Positions 23,809 through 31,532 of a stretch of DNA of 60,390 nucleotides are shown here, one piece after another; position 1 is the stretch's first letter; the number at the start of each line of letters is the position of its first letter. Made by a program: the position numbers and the translations under genes. The stretch is from Bacillota bacterium (GTDB lineage: Bacteria > Bacillota > Sulfobacillia > JACIYH01). The stretch lies in the NCBI GenBank assembly GCA_014360055.1, contig JACIYH010000006.1, positions 1-60,390 of the forward strand, in the 5' to 3' direction. Below the pieces are notes generated by a model. That model was not told where the DNA came from and made no database searches. It saw nothing but the letters and a program-made list of their open reading frames with translations.

Positions 23809-23823
23809 GCAAGCGGCGTGCCA
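23809..23823 (-). promoter_or_regulatory. Sigma-54 (-24/-12) promoter of the leftward por/tct/CooS-like operon
   Basis: On the minus strand the bases read TGGCACG-CCGC-TTGC, an exact match to the sigma-54 consensus TGGCACG-N4-TTGC. Transcription would start near 23797, just upstream of porD. A sigma-54 activator gene is divergent at 23969, and a perfect palindrome lies 64-84 bases upstream, the usual enhancer distance. Confidence 0.88.
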
Positions 23824-23886
23824 CAGCAGCACGTCCCTCTGAAACGGCTTGATGTCGCGCTTTCTGGCCGGCGGGCTTTCCCCGGC

Positions 23887-23907
23887 CCTGAAACAATCTG
23901 TTTCAGG
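23887..23907. promoter_or_regulatory. Palindrome, probable enhancer (activator-binding) site
   Basis: CCTGAAAC (23887-23894), a 5-base centre, and GTTTCAGG (23900-23907) form a perfect 8-bp inverted repeat. A further CTGAAAC half-site occurs at 23839-23845, 49 bases away. The location between the divergent activator gene and the sigma-54 promoter suits binding of the activator at 23969-25915. Confidence 0.65.
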
Positions 23908-23968
23908 CACCGGGAGCGTTCCGGGAGGAAACAGACGCGGAACAGCGAAGGTGGTGGGGGGAGGGGAA

Positions 23969-25915
23969 ATGGTGCGGGAGATCGTGTGCATTGCCCCCTA
24001 TCGGGAACTGGCCCACCTGGTGGAACGCGTGGCAGCAGAACTGGCCATGGAAGTGGATGTGATGGTGGGCCGCATGGAGACAGGGGTTGAGATGGCACTC
24101 GCCTGCCAGGCCGAGGGGGCGGAAGTGCTGGTGAGCCGGGGAGCCACCACCTGGTGGATACGCCACGCCGCCATCTCCCTGCCCGTGGTGGACATAACCA
24201 TCACGGGCTACGACCTGCTCGACGCGTATTACCGCGCGCGCGAACTGGGGCATCCCATCGGCATCACCGACCTGCCCGAAGTGCTGCGCGGAGCCGAGAG
24301 CCTGGAAGAAATCGTGGGGGAGAAGTTCATCAAAGTCCCTCTCCCCGACTACGACCAGATCGAACGGGGTATCGCCGCTCTCAAGGCGGCCGGCGCCCGG
24401 GTGGTGATCGGCAAAATCGTCATGGCCAGCCTGGCCGAGCGGTACGGCATGCGCGGGGTGACCATCAACTCCGGCCGGGAGGCGGTGGCGGTGGCTCTGG
24501 AGGAAGCCTCCCGCGTACTGCAGGTACGCAAGATGGAGCGTCAGCGGGCGGAGCAGGTCAAGGCCATCCTCGACTTTGCCTACGAGGGCATCGTGGCCGT
24601 GGATGCGAGCGGGAGGGTGGCCGTGTTCAATCCGGTGGCCGAACGCATCATGCAGGTGCGGGCGCGGGACGTCATCGGCCGTCCCGCCGCCGAGGTGATC
24701 CCCAACACCCGTCTGCCCCAGGTCCTGGCCAGCGGAAAGCCCGAACTGGGGGAGATCCAGGATTTGGGGCGGACCCGTATCGTCACCAACCGGGTCCCCA
24801 TCCTGGTCAACGGCCGCATCGCCGGGGTGGTGGCCACCTTCCAGGAAGTGGGCAGCATCCAGCGCCTGGAGCAGAACATCCGGCGGAAGCTGGCCGCCCG
24901 CGGGCATGTGGCCCGCTGGACCTTCGCCGATATCCAGGGCGAGAGCCCGTCCATAAAGCACGCCATCCGCCAGGCCCGCCGCTTCGCCCAGGTGGATTCC
25001 ACCGTGCTCATCACGGCGGAGACGGGCACCGGCAAAGAAATGTTCGCCCAGGCCATCCACCTGGATAGTCCCCGGCGCGACGGACCCTTCGTGGCCGACA
25101 ACTGCGCCGCCCTGGCGGAAGAACTGCTGGAAAGCGAGCTATTCGGCTACGCGGAGGGCGCCTTCACGGGGGCCCGCCGGGGCGGCAAGCCGGGCCTCTT
25201 CGAACTGGCCCACGGGGGCACCATCTTTCTGGATGAAATTGCGGAAATGTCGGAGCGCCTGCAGGCCAAGGTGTTGCGCGTCCTCGAGCAGCACGAGGTG
25301 GCCCGGCTGGGGGACGACAAGGTCATCCCCGTGGACGTGCGGGTCATCGCCGCCACCAACCGCAACCTGGCCGACCTGGTCAGACAGGGACGCTTCCGCG
25401 ACGATCTCTATTACCGCCTCAACGTGCTGCGCCTGAGCATTCCGCCCCTGCGCGAGCGCAAGCAGGACATACCCATTCTGGCCCGTACCATCCTCCGGGA
25501 ACTTCACCAGCGCTACGGCCGGGGTCCCGTGGACTTCTCCCCGGAGGCCCTCACCCTCCTGGGGGCGTGGGACTGGCCCGGTAACGTGCGGGAACTGCGC
25601 AACCTGGTGGAACGGCTGGCCATCCTCACGGACGGGCCCACCCTGGAACGGGATGCCGTGGCCGCCGCCCTCGACTGGCCCCGCGACCACCCCTGCCCCG
25701 CTGCCCCGCCCGAACCAGGACCCGTCCCCTGTCCCGTCCAGCCGGCCGCGGGCGTGCGGAGCAGCCACGGGCGGAGGGGGGCCCTGGCGGAACTGGAAGA
25801 CGAGGCCATCAGGCAGGCCCTGATCCAGACCGGGGGGAACAAAACGCAGGCAGCCGCCCTGCTCGGCATAGGCCGCACCACCCTCTGGCGGCGCCTGCGC
25901 GCCGGTCGCCCCTAA
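23969..25915 (+). CDS. Sigma-54-dependent transcriptional activator with PrpR-type N-terminal sensor
   Basis: 648 residues. Residues 1-175 resemble the PrpR_N sensor domain of propionate-catabolism activators (MVGRMETGVEMALACQAEG, EVLVSRGATTWWIR). A PAS domain spans about 190-300 (ILDFAYEGIVAVDASGRVAVFNPVAERI). The AAA+ domain from about 320 has Walker A ETGTGKE, the sigma-54-contacting GAFTGA loop, Walker B GGTIFLDEIAEM and the arginine-finger region. A Fis-type HTH (GNKTQAAALLGIGRTTLWRRL) ends the protein. ATG 23969 follows GGGGGGAGGGG; the upstream extension of the frame crosses the palindrome and is rejected. It almost certainly activates the divergent operon in response to a small organic acid or its CoA derivative; the ligand is unknown. 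Confidence 0.93.
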   Translation: MVREIVCIAPYRELAHLVERVAAELAMEVDVMVGRMETGVEMALACQAEGAEVLVSRGATTWWIRHAAISLPVVDITITGYDLLDAYYRARELGHPIGITDLPEVLRGAESLEEIVGEKFIKVPLPDYDQIERGIAALKAAGARVVIGKIVMASLAERYGMRGVTINSGREAVAVALEEASRVLQVRKMERQRAEQVKAILDFAYEGIVAVDASGRVAVFNPVAERIMQVRARDVIGRPAAEVIPNTRLPQVLASGKPELGEIQDLGRTRIVTNRVPILVNGRIAGVVATFQEVGSIQRLEQNIRRKLAARGHVARWTFADIQGESPSIKHAIRQARRFAQVDSTVLITAETGTGKEMFAQAIHLDSPRRDGPFVADNCAALAEELLESELFGYAEGAFTGARRGGKPGLFELAHGGTIFLDEIAEMSERLQAKVLRVLEQHEVARLGDDKVIPVDVRVIAATNRNLADLVRQGRFRDDLYYRLNVLRLSIPPLRERKQDIPILARTILRELHQRYGRGPVDFSPEALTLLGAWDWPGNVRELRNLVERLAILTDGPTLERDAVAAALDWPRDHPCPAAPPEPGPVPCPVQPAAGVRSSHGRRGALAELEDEAIRQALIQTGGNKTQAAALLGIGRTTLWRRLRAGRP

Positions 25916-25969
25916 CGGGCTGAATACGATACCGCCAGGCAGGTCACGCAGTTGGGTACCCGGGGCGCC

Positions 25970-25987
25970 GGTCAGGACAGCCTGACC
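25970..25987. terminator. Short hairpin between convergent genes
   Basis: GGTCAGG, a 4-base loop ACAG, then CCTGACC form a perfect 7-bp stem covering the stop of the M42 peptidase gene and lying 55 bases after the stop of the activator. It could end transcription from both sides. No T-run is present, so the call is tentative. Confidence 0.35.
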
Positions 25988-27045
25988 GCGTGCCCCAGGG
26001 CGGCGTCGAGCAGGCGCAAGGTGTAGATCACGTCGGAAACGTGGGCCATCTCCACCGGCGAATGGGAGCACCGGCGCGGGATAGTGATCACCCCGGTGGG
26101 CACACCCTGCCTGGCCAGGTGGATGGCGCTGCCGTCGGTGGTGCCCCTCGTGAAAGCGACGGTCTGGTAGGGGACCCCCGACCGGCAGGCCGCCTCCTCC
26201 AGCAGGTCGCGCACGTGGGGCGACAGGATGTGGCCCCGCTGGCCCGAGCCGCTCATCAACTGGATTACCGGGCCCTTGCTCAAGGCCACGGGGAAGAAGG
26301 GCCGGGGCGAGGCCATGTCGGGCGTGTCGCCGGAGGGGATGGTGTCCACCACCAGGGCCAGGTCGGGGTTCACCCGGTAGGCCGCCACGGTGGCACCCCG
26401 CAGCCCCACTTCCTCCTGCACGGTGAAGGCCACCACCACGGTGGCATCGAGGCGACGCCCCTCCTCGTGGGTGTGGCGGAACCACTCCACCACCACCGCG
26501 CACCCCAGGCGGTCGTCCAGGGCTTTGCCCGCCACCATGCCCCCTGCCATGCGCACCAGGGGACTGTAGAAGGCAACCGGGTCCCCCGCCCGGATGCCCA
26601 GTGCAGTTACCTCGGTAGCACTCCTGGCTCCCACGTCGATGTACAGGTCGCGGTGCTCCCTGACACGCCGGCGTTCTTCCTCGCCCAGGAAGTGCGCGGG
26701 CTTACAGCCGATGATGCCCAGGTGGCCCCGTATGCGTACGAACCGGCCCGGCAGGAGCGGGTCCTGCCAGCCACCCAGCTTCTCGAAACGGAGGAAACCG
26801 CTCGGCTCGACCTGAGAGACCATGCCCCCGATCTCGTCGGTGTGAGCGGCCACCATGACCCGCGGTCCGCCCGGGCGCCCTTCGCGCACCAGGTAGAGAT
26901 TCCCCATGCCATCGGCCTCCACCCGGTCCGCGAGAGGCTCCAGCTCCCGCCGGAGCCAGGCAGCCACCGGTTCCTCGAACCCGGAGACACCGTCGAGGGC
27001 GGTCAGGGCTTCCAGAGTGTCCACAAGGCGATCGCGGTTTTCCAC
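25972..27045 (-). CDS. M42-family metallopeptidase (aminopeptidase/FrvX-like)
   Basis: A 357-residue cytosolic aminopeptidase of the M42 family, which forms large tetrahedral complexes that trim peptides. Metal-site residues visible are His in VMVAAHTDEIGG, Asp in GKALDDRLG, the Glu pair in TVQEEVGLRG, Asp in LVVDTIPSGD and the late His in RRCSHSPVEM. The start is a GTG (VENRDRLVDTLEAL). It is convergent with the sigma-54 activator gene and not obviously part of an operon. It suits a peptide-using organism. Confidence 0.92.
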   Translation of the reverse strand: MENRDRLVDTLEALTALDGVSGFEEPVAAWLRRELEPLADRVEADGMGNLYLVREGRPGGPRVMVAAHTDEIGGMVSQVEPSGFLRFEKLGGWQDPLLPGRFVRIRGHLGIIGCKPAHFLGEEERRRVREHRDLYIDVGARSATEVTALGIRAGDPVAFYSPLVRMAGGMVAGKALDDRLGCAVVVEWFRHTHEEGRRLDATVVVAFTVQEEVGLRGATVAAYRVNPDLALVVDTIPSGDTPDMASPRPFFPVALSKGPVIQLMSGSGQRGHILSPHVRDLLEEAACRSGVPYQTVAFTRGTTDGSAIHLARQGVPTGVITIPRRCSHSPVEMAHVSDVIYTLRLLDAALGHAVRLS

Positions 27046-27129
27046 CCCGACCGACCACCTCCCCTATGTGCGGGTACCGGAAAATGGCACCAAAAAGCCG
27101 CCTGTCCGACCCACGCATTCCGACCAGAC

Positions 27130-27801
27130 TTACCTGGTCAGGATGACGGTGGTCATGAGACCCAAGAAGCCAAGTACCACGGTAACGATAGTTCCGACGA
27201 TCCAGTACCTTAGGCTCCGCTCCACGGTCTTGAGTTCCTGCCGCAGGCCCTCGAGTCGCCCGTCTACGGCCTCAATCCGATCACCGAGCTTCTGCTCGAC
27301 GCTACTGAGCTTCCCGTCCATCGCCTCAATCCGATCACCGAGCTTCTGCTCGACGCTACTGAGCCTCCCGTCCAGGGCCTCAATCCGATCACCGAGCTTC
27401 TGCTCTACGGTACTGAGCTTCCCGTCCATCGCCTCAATCCGATCACTCAGCCTCTGCTCGGCGATGCTGAGCTTCCCGTCCAAGGCATCGATGCGAGTGC
27501 TCAGCTTTCCGTCCACGGCCTCAATCCGATCACTCAGCCTCTGCTCGACGACGCTGAGCTTTCCGTCCAGGGCCTCAATGCGATCACTCAGCCTCTGCTC
27601 GAGGGCATCGATGCGAGTGCTCAGCTTTCCGTCAACCGCGTCAATGCGCGTGCTCAGCTTTTGGTCCAGGGAGTCGATCCGACCGCTGAGCGTTCGATCC
27701 AGCCCGTCTATACGGTGCAATATGTACAGAAACTCCTGTGGACGGACCTTCCGCGTACGTCCGTGCCAAGCGCCCGAATTGTCCCCACCGTTGACTGGCA
27801 T
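27130..27801 (-). CDS. Repeat-built coiled-coil protein with C-terminal membrane anchor
   Basis: 223 residues. After a short head (MPVNGGDNSGAWHGRTRKVR), about 130 residues consist of near-identical units such as EQRLSDRIEALDGKLSVV, 18 residues long, with interspersed 11-residue units (KLSTRIDALDG). That periodicity (11+7) fits a continuous coiled coil. One membrane helix ends the protein (YWIVGTIVTVVLGFLGLMTTVIL), leaving the coil in the cytoplasm if the tail is a simple anchor. The ATG at 27801 is preferred: an upstream ATG at 27819 lies within a TATAAT sequence that is probably the promoter -10. No enzyme motif. A scaffold, tether or phage-like structural role are all possible. Confidence 0.75.
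   Translation of the reverse strand: MPVNGGDNSGAWHGRTRKVRPQEFLYILHRIDGLDRTLSGRIDSLDQKLSTRIDAVDGKLSTRIDALEQRLSDRIEALDGKLSVVEQRLSDRIEAVDGKLSTRIDALDGKLSIAEQRLSDRIEAMDGKLSTVEQKLGDRIEALDGRLSSVEQKLGDRIEAMDGKLSSVEQKLGDRIEAVDGRLEGLRQELKTVERSLRYWIVGTIVTVVLGFLGLMTTVILTR
27269..27660. repeat. 54-bp tandem repeats with 33-bp sub-units inside a gene
   Basis: The block gcctcaatccgatca recurs at 27269, 27323, 27377 and 27431 with a strict 54-bp period, then at 27518 (87 bp, that is 54+33) and at 27572 (54 bp; here the block reads gcctcaatgcgatca). The unit encodes 18 residues of the coiled coil. Near-identity at the DNA level suggests recent expansion or gene conversion by slippage. Confidence 0.85.
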
Positions 27802-27817
27802 GGCGTCCACCGCCCCC

Positions 27818-27823
27818 ATTATA
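27818..27823 (-). promoter_or_regulatory. Candidate -10 element of the coiled-coil gene
   Basis: A perfect TATAAT on the minus strand, with transcription expected near 27811, ten bases before the ATG at 27801. No good -35 hexamer is seen 16-18 bases upstream, so this is only a weak prediction. Confidence 0.4.
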
Positions 27824-27896
27824 CCACCGCCCCGGACCGGAAGCTCTGTGGCAGCAGCTACCACCTCTGCCAGTATATCTCACGAGTCGACAGCCG

Positions 27897-28898
27897 TCAA
27901 GTGCTGTCAGAGCCTGTCGGGGGCGGGGAAATCCACCAGCCTTCCAGTTGTCGGTAACGCTCGCGCAGAGGTCGGATGGCGTCTCGGCAGGCAAGATAAC
28001 GGTCCCGGGTACCCATGACCCAGCCTTCGATGTGCTCGCGCGCGGGCACCGGGTCCCAGCGGTGACCGAGGGGTCCCGGGGGACGAAACTCGCCTACCCC
28101 TTCCGCACCCAGCAGCGCCCGGGACGAACAAACGGGGCACTCCACCTCGCCCCGCCCCACGCGCAGGACCGGGCTGCCACAGAACGGGCAGGCGAACACT
28201 CCCTCGTCCGTGAGGGGAGAACGGGTGCGTTCGCGCGGGTTCTCCCGGCCAACCGTTGCCGCGCGACCTTCTTCACCGACGCCCGGGGTGCACTGCTCCG
28301 GGCGCGCGCCACCCTCCGGTTGCAGGGCGGACGGATCGGGCGGCGGGCCGGTCGCCACCAACCGGCCCAGGGCGTGGGCGCGCTCGACCAGACCTTCTTC
28401 CAGCAGCACCTCCCCGGGTCCGGGGGCGTACGCTTCCAGCCACCCCACCGGGGGAGCCTGCATGGCCAGGAGGAACACGTTGAGGAGGCTGGCTCCAAAG
28501 GGATTCCATCCCCGCAGGCCGGACACGCTGATGGCCGCTCCCCGGCGGCCGCGCCTCCCCAGCTCCTCCACGAGGTGCCCCAACATGAGGTACCGGTCCA
28601 GGATCATCTTGATGACGCCGGCGGGCCCCAGCACGTAGGTGGGGGCCCCCACCACCAAGCCATCGGCCTCCAGCATGCGCTCGAACAGCCAGGGCACGTC
28701 GTCCCCCAGGCGGCAGGGGCGGCGGCTGAACACGCACGACATGCATCCGTCGCAGGGCAGGATGTGAAGGTCCGTGAGGCGGACCATGGCCACACTGGCC
28801 CCCGCCTCCTGCGCTCCGGCCAGCGCTTCCTTCACCAGGATTTCCGTGTTGCCCAGGCGGCGGGCGGACCCCACCAGACCGAGCACCTTCACGCTCAT
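27897..28898 (-). CDS. Iron-sulfur flavoprotein-like (flavodoxin-fold) protein with C-terminal zinc ribbon
   Basis: 333 residues. Residues 1-190 form an NADPH-dependent FMN reductase/iron-sulfur flavoprotein fold: VLGLVGSARRLGNTEILV binds FMN phosphate, LPCDGCMSCVFSRRPC gives the compact CX2CX2CX6C iron-sulfur site of the ISF family, and GLVVGAPTYVLGPAGVIK is the second flavin loop. After a Gly/Pro-rich linker a zinc ribbon (CPFCGSPVLR...ECPVCSS) and about 70 further residues follow. ISF proteins carry out one-electron transfer or reduce small oxidants in anaerobes. The zinc ribbon fusion is not part of the basic family. The ATG at 28898 has AAGGAGGGG directly upstream; the longer frame to 29015 has no support. 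Confidence 0.85.
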   Translation of the reverse strand: MSVKVLGLVGSARRLGNTEILVKEALAGAQEAGASVAMVRLTDLHILPCDGCMSCVFSRRPCRLGDDVPWLFERMLEADGLVVGAPTYVLGPAGVIKMILDRYLMLGHLVEELGRRGRRGAAISVSGLRGWNPFGASLLNVFLLAMQAPPVGWLEAYAPGPGEVLLEEGLVERAHALGRLVATGPPPDPSALQPEGGARPEQCTPGVGEEGRAATVGRENPRERTRSPLTDEGVFACPFCGSPVLRVGRGEVECPVCSSRALLGAEGVGEFRPPGPLGHRWDPVPAREHIEGWVMGTRDRYLACRDAIRPLRERYRQLEGWWISPPPTGSDST

Positions 28899-29044
28899 CC
28901 CCTCCTTCCCCGGCCCACCGACCCTTTCCTTTTCGCGCCTGGCACGTGCCCCTCCCGCACCTGGCCCGACCCGGCCTCCCGCGAGTCCCGCGACGCCCCG
29001 CCCGGCCGCCGGCAACTGCGGCGACCCGAACGCGTCGGGTGCCG

Positions 29045-30172
29045 TCAGCGGAGAAGGTGCGACGCGATCACCACCCGCATGATTTCCGAAGTACCTTCGT
29101 AGATCTCCGTCACCTTCACGTCGCGCATGAGGCGTTCCACCGTGTAGTCACGCAGGTATCCGTATCCCCCGTGGATCTGGACTGCCTCCTCGCAGCAGCG
29201 CATGGCCATGCGCGTGGCGAACAGCTTGGCCTGGGCTGCTTCCATGGTGAACCGCTCTCCCCGGTCGGCCAGCGTGGCCGCCCGGTGACAGAGCAGGCGG
29301 GCGGCCTCGATGTCGGTGGCCATGTCCACCAGTTTCCACTGGATGGCCTGGAAGCTGGCGATGGGTTGCCCGAACTGCTCCCTGCGCCGGGCGTAGTCCC
29401 GGGCCCGCTTGAAGGCGGCGCGGGCGATGCCGATGGCCTGGGCGGCGATGCCCACCCGGCCCCGGTCCAGAGCCGACAGGGCGGTCCTGAACCCTTCCCC
29501 CTCCCGGCCCAGCCGGTTCTGCTCGGGGACCCGGCAGCCGTGCAGGTACACGGCGCTGGTGACCGACGCCCGCAATCCCATTTTCTCCAGGGGCGGCCCG
29601 AAGGAGATACCGGGGCGGTCCCGCTCCACCAGGAAGGCGGTGAGACCCCGCGACCCCTGCGCCGGGTCCGTGGAGGCCACCACCAGGTAGAGGTCGGCCA
29701 CGCCGCCGCTGGTGATGAACATCTTCTCCCCGTCCAGTATGTATCCCGAACCCTCGCGCCGTGCCAACGTCTTCACGGCCCCCGCGTCGGAGCCGGCACC
29801 CGGCTCGGTCAGGCAAAAGGCACCCAGCATTTCCCCCCGGCCCAGGGCGGGCAAAAAGCGGCCCTTCTGCTCTTCGGAGCCCCACGCCAGGATGGAACCA
29901 GCCACCAGGGCGCTGCTCACCCCCCAGATGAGGGCAGTCGACGCGCAGGCCGAGGCGATTTCCTCCATCACCACGGCGTAGGCCAGCAGGCCCCGTCCCA
30001 TTCCCCCGTACTCGGGCGGGATCATGAGGCCGAAGAAGCCCTCCTCTGCCAGCCGCTTTATGCTTTCCCGCGGGAATAGAGCATCCCGATCGTAAACCGC
30101 CGCCCGCGGCTCCAGTTCCCCGGTGGCCAGGTCGGCCGCCCGGCGGCGCAGCTCCTCATACGGGTCCTCCAT
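29045..30172 (-). CDS. Acyl-CoA dehydrogenase (short-chain/branched-chain type)
   Basis: A 375-residue FAD enzyme that oxidises an acyl-CoA to the 2-enoyl-CoA with electron-transfer flavoprotein as acceptor. It contains GAFCLTEPGAGSDAGAVKT, KMFITSGGVADLYLVVAST, the QIHGGYGYLRDYTVERLMRD block, and EIYEGTSEIMR, whose Glu is the catalytic base in butyryl/short-chain enzymes. ATG 30172 gives [15 protein letters not shown]. It overlaps meaB by 17 bases and is the last gene of the rex-mutase operon, so isobutyryl- or butyryl-CoA are natural substrate candidates. No electron-transfer flavoprotein genes lie in the window. Confidence 0.93.
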   Translation of the reverse strand: MEDPYEELRRRAADLATGELEPRAAVYDRDALFPRESIKRLAEEGFFGLMIPPEYGGMGRGLLAYAVVMEEIASACASTALIWGVSSALVAGSILAWGSEEQKGRFLPALGRGEMLGAFCLTEPGAGSDAGAVKTLARREGSGYILDGEKMFITSGGVADLYLVVASTDPAQGSRGLTAFLVERDRPGISFGPPLEKMGLRASVTSAVYLHGCRVPEQNRLGREGEGFRTALSALDRGRVGIAAQAIGIARAAFKRARDYARRREQFGQPIASFQAIQWKLVDMATDIEAARLLCHRAATLADRGERFTMEAAQAKLFATRMAMRCCEEAVQIHGGYGYLRDYTVERLMRDVKVTEIYEGTSEIMRVVIASHLLR

Positions 30173-31112
30173 GATCAGCCCCCCGCAGACCGTCGGCCAG
30201 CATGGCGGCGGCGGTGTAAGGGTCGACCCGCCGACCCGCCACCTCCTCCAGCAACCGGGGCAGGAGCCCCCGTTCCCCCCCGCGCCGCCAGGCCTCATCC
30301 AGCAGGCGGGCGGTGAGAATTCCCCTCACCTCGGCTTCCGCCCGGGCCCTGAGCTTCTCCTCCCAGAGGCCGCTCCGGCGGGCGAAATCGCGGTGACCGA
30401 CCAGGGCCTGCCAGAGTTCGGCCACGCCGGTACCCTCACGCGCCACCGTGAGCACCACCGGCGGGCGCCACGCCCGCGGGCCGGCCAGGTCCAGCATGGC
30501 CTCTAGTTCCCTCGCCAGGCGGTCCGCCCCCTCCTGGTCAGCCTTGTTGACCGCGAAGACGTCGCCGATCTCCATGATGCCAGCCTTGAACACCTGCACT
30601 TCGTCCCCCATCCCCGGAGTCACCAGCACCAGGGTGGTGTGGGCGTAGCGCATGATGTCCACCTCGGCCTGCCCCGCTCCCACCGTCTCCACGAAGATGA
30701 CGTCGAACCCGGCCACGTCCAGCAGGCAGACCACGTCTCCCGTGGCGCGGGACAGCCCGCCCAGCGAACCCCTGGTGGCCAGGCTGCGGATGAACACCCC
30801 CGCATCCAGGGCGTGTTCCTGCATGCGCAGGCGGTCGCCCAGCAGGGCTCCCCCGGTGAACGGGCTGGTGGGGTCGACGGCCACCACTCCCACCGTCAGC
30901 CCCTGACCCCGGCAGTGGCCCGTGAGCGCACCCACCAGGGTGCTCTTCCCCGCCCCCGGAGCGCCGGTGACTCCCACGACAAAGGCATGGCCGCTATGCG
31001 GGAACGCCTCTTTGATCAGTTGCCGGCCTTCTTCCCCTCCCTCCTCGACGATGGAGATGGCCCGCGCCAGTACCCGACGGTTGCCGTGTCTGATCTCGTC
31101 TATGAGCGACAT
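30156..31112 (-). CDS. meaB: MeaB/ArgK-type GTPase, chaperone of B12-dependent acyl-CoA mutase
   Basis: A 318-residue G3E-family GTPase that loads and protects adenosylcobalamin in acyl-CoA mutases. It has Walker [34 protein letters not shown], the switch region [17 protein letters not shown] and the guanine motif [15 protein letters not shown] 31112 ([20 protein letters not shown]) matches the family start and overlaps the small mutase subunit gene by 13 bases. Its place between that gene and the acyl-CoA dehydrogenase fits coordinated production. Confidence 0.95.
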   Translation of the reverse strand: MSLIDEIRHGNRRVLARAISIVEEGGEEGRQLIKEAFPHSGHAFVVGVTGAPGAGKSTLVGALTGHCRGQGLTVGVVAVDPTSPFTGGALLGDRLRMQEHALDAGVFIRSLATRGSLGGLSRATGDVVCLLDVAGFDVIFVETVGAGQAEVDIMRYAHTTLVLVTPGMGDEVQVFKAGIMEIGDVFAVNKADQEGADRLARELEAMLDLAGPRAWRPPVVLTVAREGTGVAELWQALVGHRDFARRSGLWEEKLRARAEAEVRGILTARLLDEAWRRGGERGLLPRLLEEVAGRRVDPYTAAAMLADGLRGADHGGPV

Positions 31113-31510
31113 TCCTGCCCCCGCAGTCTCCCGGTAATAAAGCTCGCGATATCCTCCGTGGAAGTCCCCGGCCCGAATACGGCCGCCACCCCCTGCTCCT
31201 GCAGGAAGGGGACGTCTTCCTCCGGGATTATACCACCCACCAGCACCATGACATCCTGCCTGCCCTTTTCCCGCAGGAGATCCAGCACCCGGGGCACCAG
31301 GGTGTTGTGCGCCCCGGAGAGGATGCTCAGGCCCACCACGTCGACGTCCTCCTGCACCGCGGTCTCGGCGATCTGCTCTGGAGTCTGGTGCAGACCCGTG
31401 TAGATGACCTCCATGCCGGCGTCCCGCAGAGCACGGGCCACCACCTTGGCCCCCCGGTCGTGGCTGTCCAGCCCGGGCTTGGCAATGAGAACACGCACCG
31501 GCCTCCTCAC
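31100..31510 (-). CDS. icmB: Acyl-CoA mutase small (cobalamin-binding) subunit, IcmB-like
   Basis: A 136-residue B12-binding domain with [21 protein letters not shown], containing the DxHxxG motif whose His replaces the lower ligand of cobalamin, then LSILSGAH and VGGIIPEED. The GTG at 31510 is chosen for the GGGGAGG eight bases upstream; GTG 31519 is an alternative. The length equals that of two-subunit isobutyryl-CoA mutase small subunits, and differs from methylmalonyl-CoA mutases in which this domain is part of a long alpha chain. It lies 22 bases after the large subunit. Confidence 0.88.
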   Translation of the reverse strand: MRRPVRVLIAKPGLDSHDRGAKVVARALRDAGMEVIYTGLHQTPEQIAETAVQEDVDVVGLSILSGAHNTLVPRVLDLLREKGRQDVMVLVGGIIPEEDVPFLQEQGVAAVFGPGTSTEDIASFITGRLRGQECRS

Positions 31511-31532
31511 CCAACCCACCTCCCCGTGCCGC

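Noticed and set aside
23849-23968. A 40-residue N-terminal extension of the first sigma-54 activator
   Set aside because: It would translate the palindrome and promoter region. The ATG at 23969 has a strong ribosome binding site and matches the PrpR-type domain start.
27269-27660. CRISPR array or intergenic satellite in the 54-bp repeats
   Set aside because: The repeats have no spacers, are in frame inside a coding sequence and encode a regular coiled coil.
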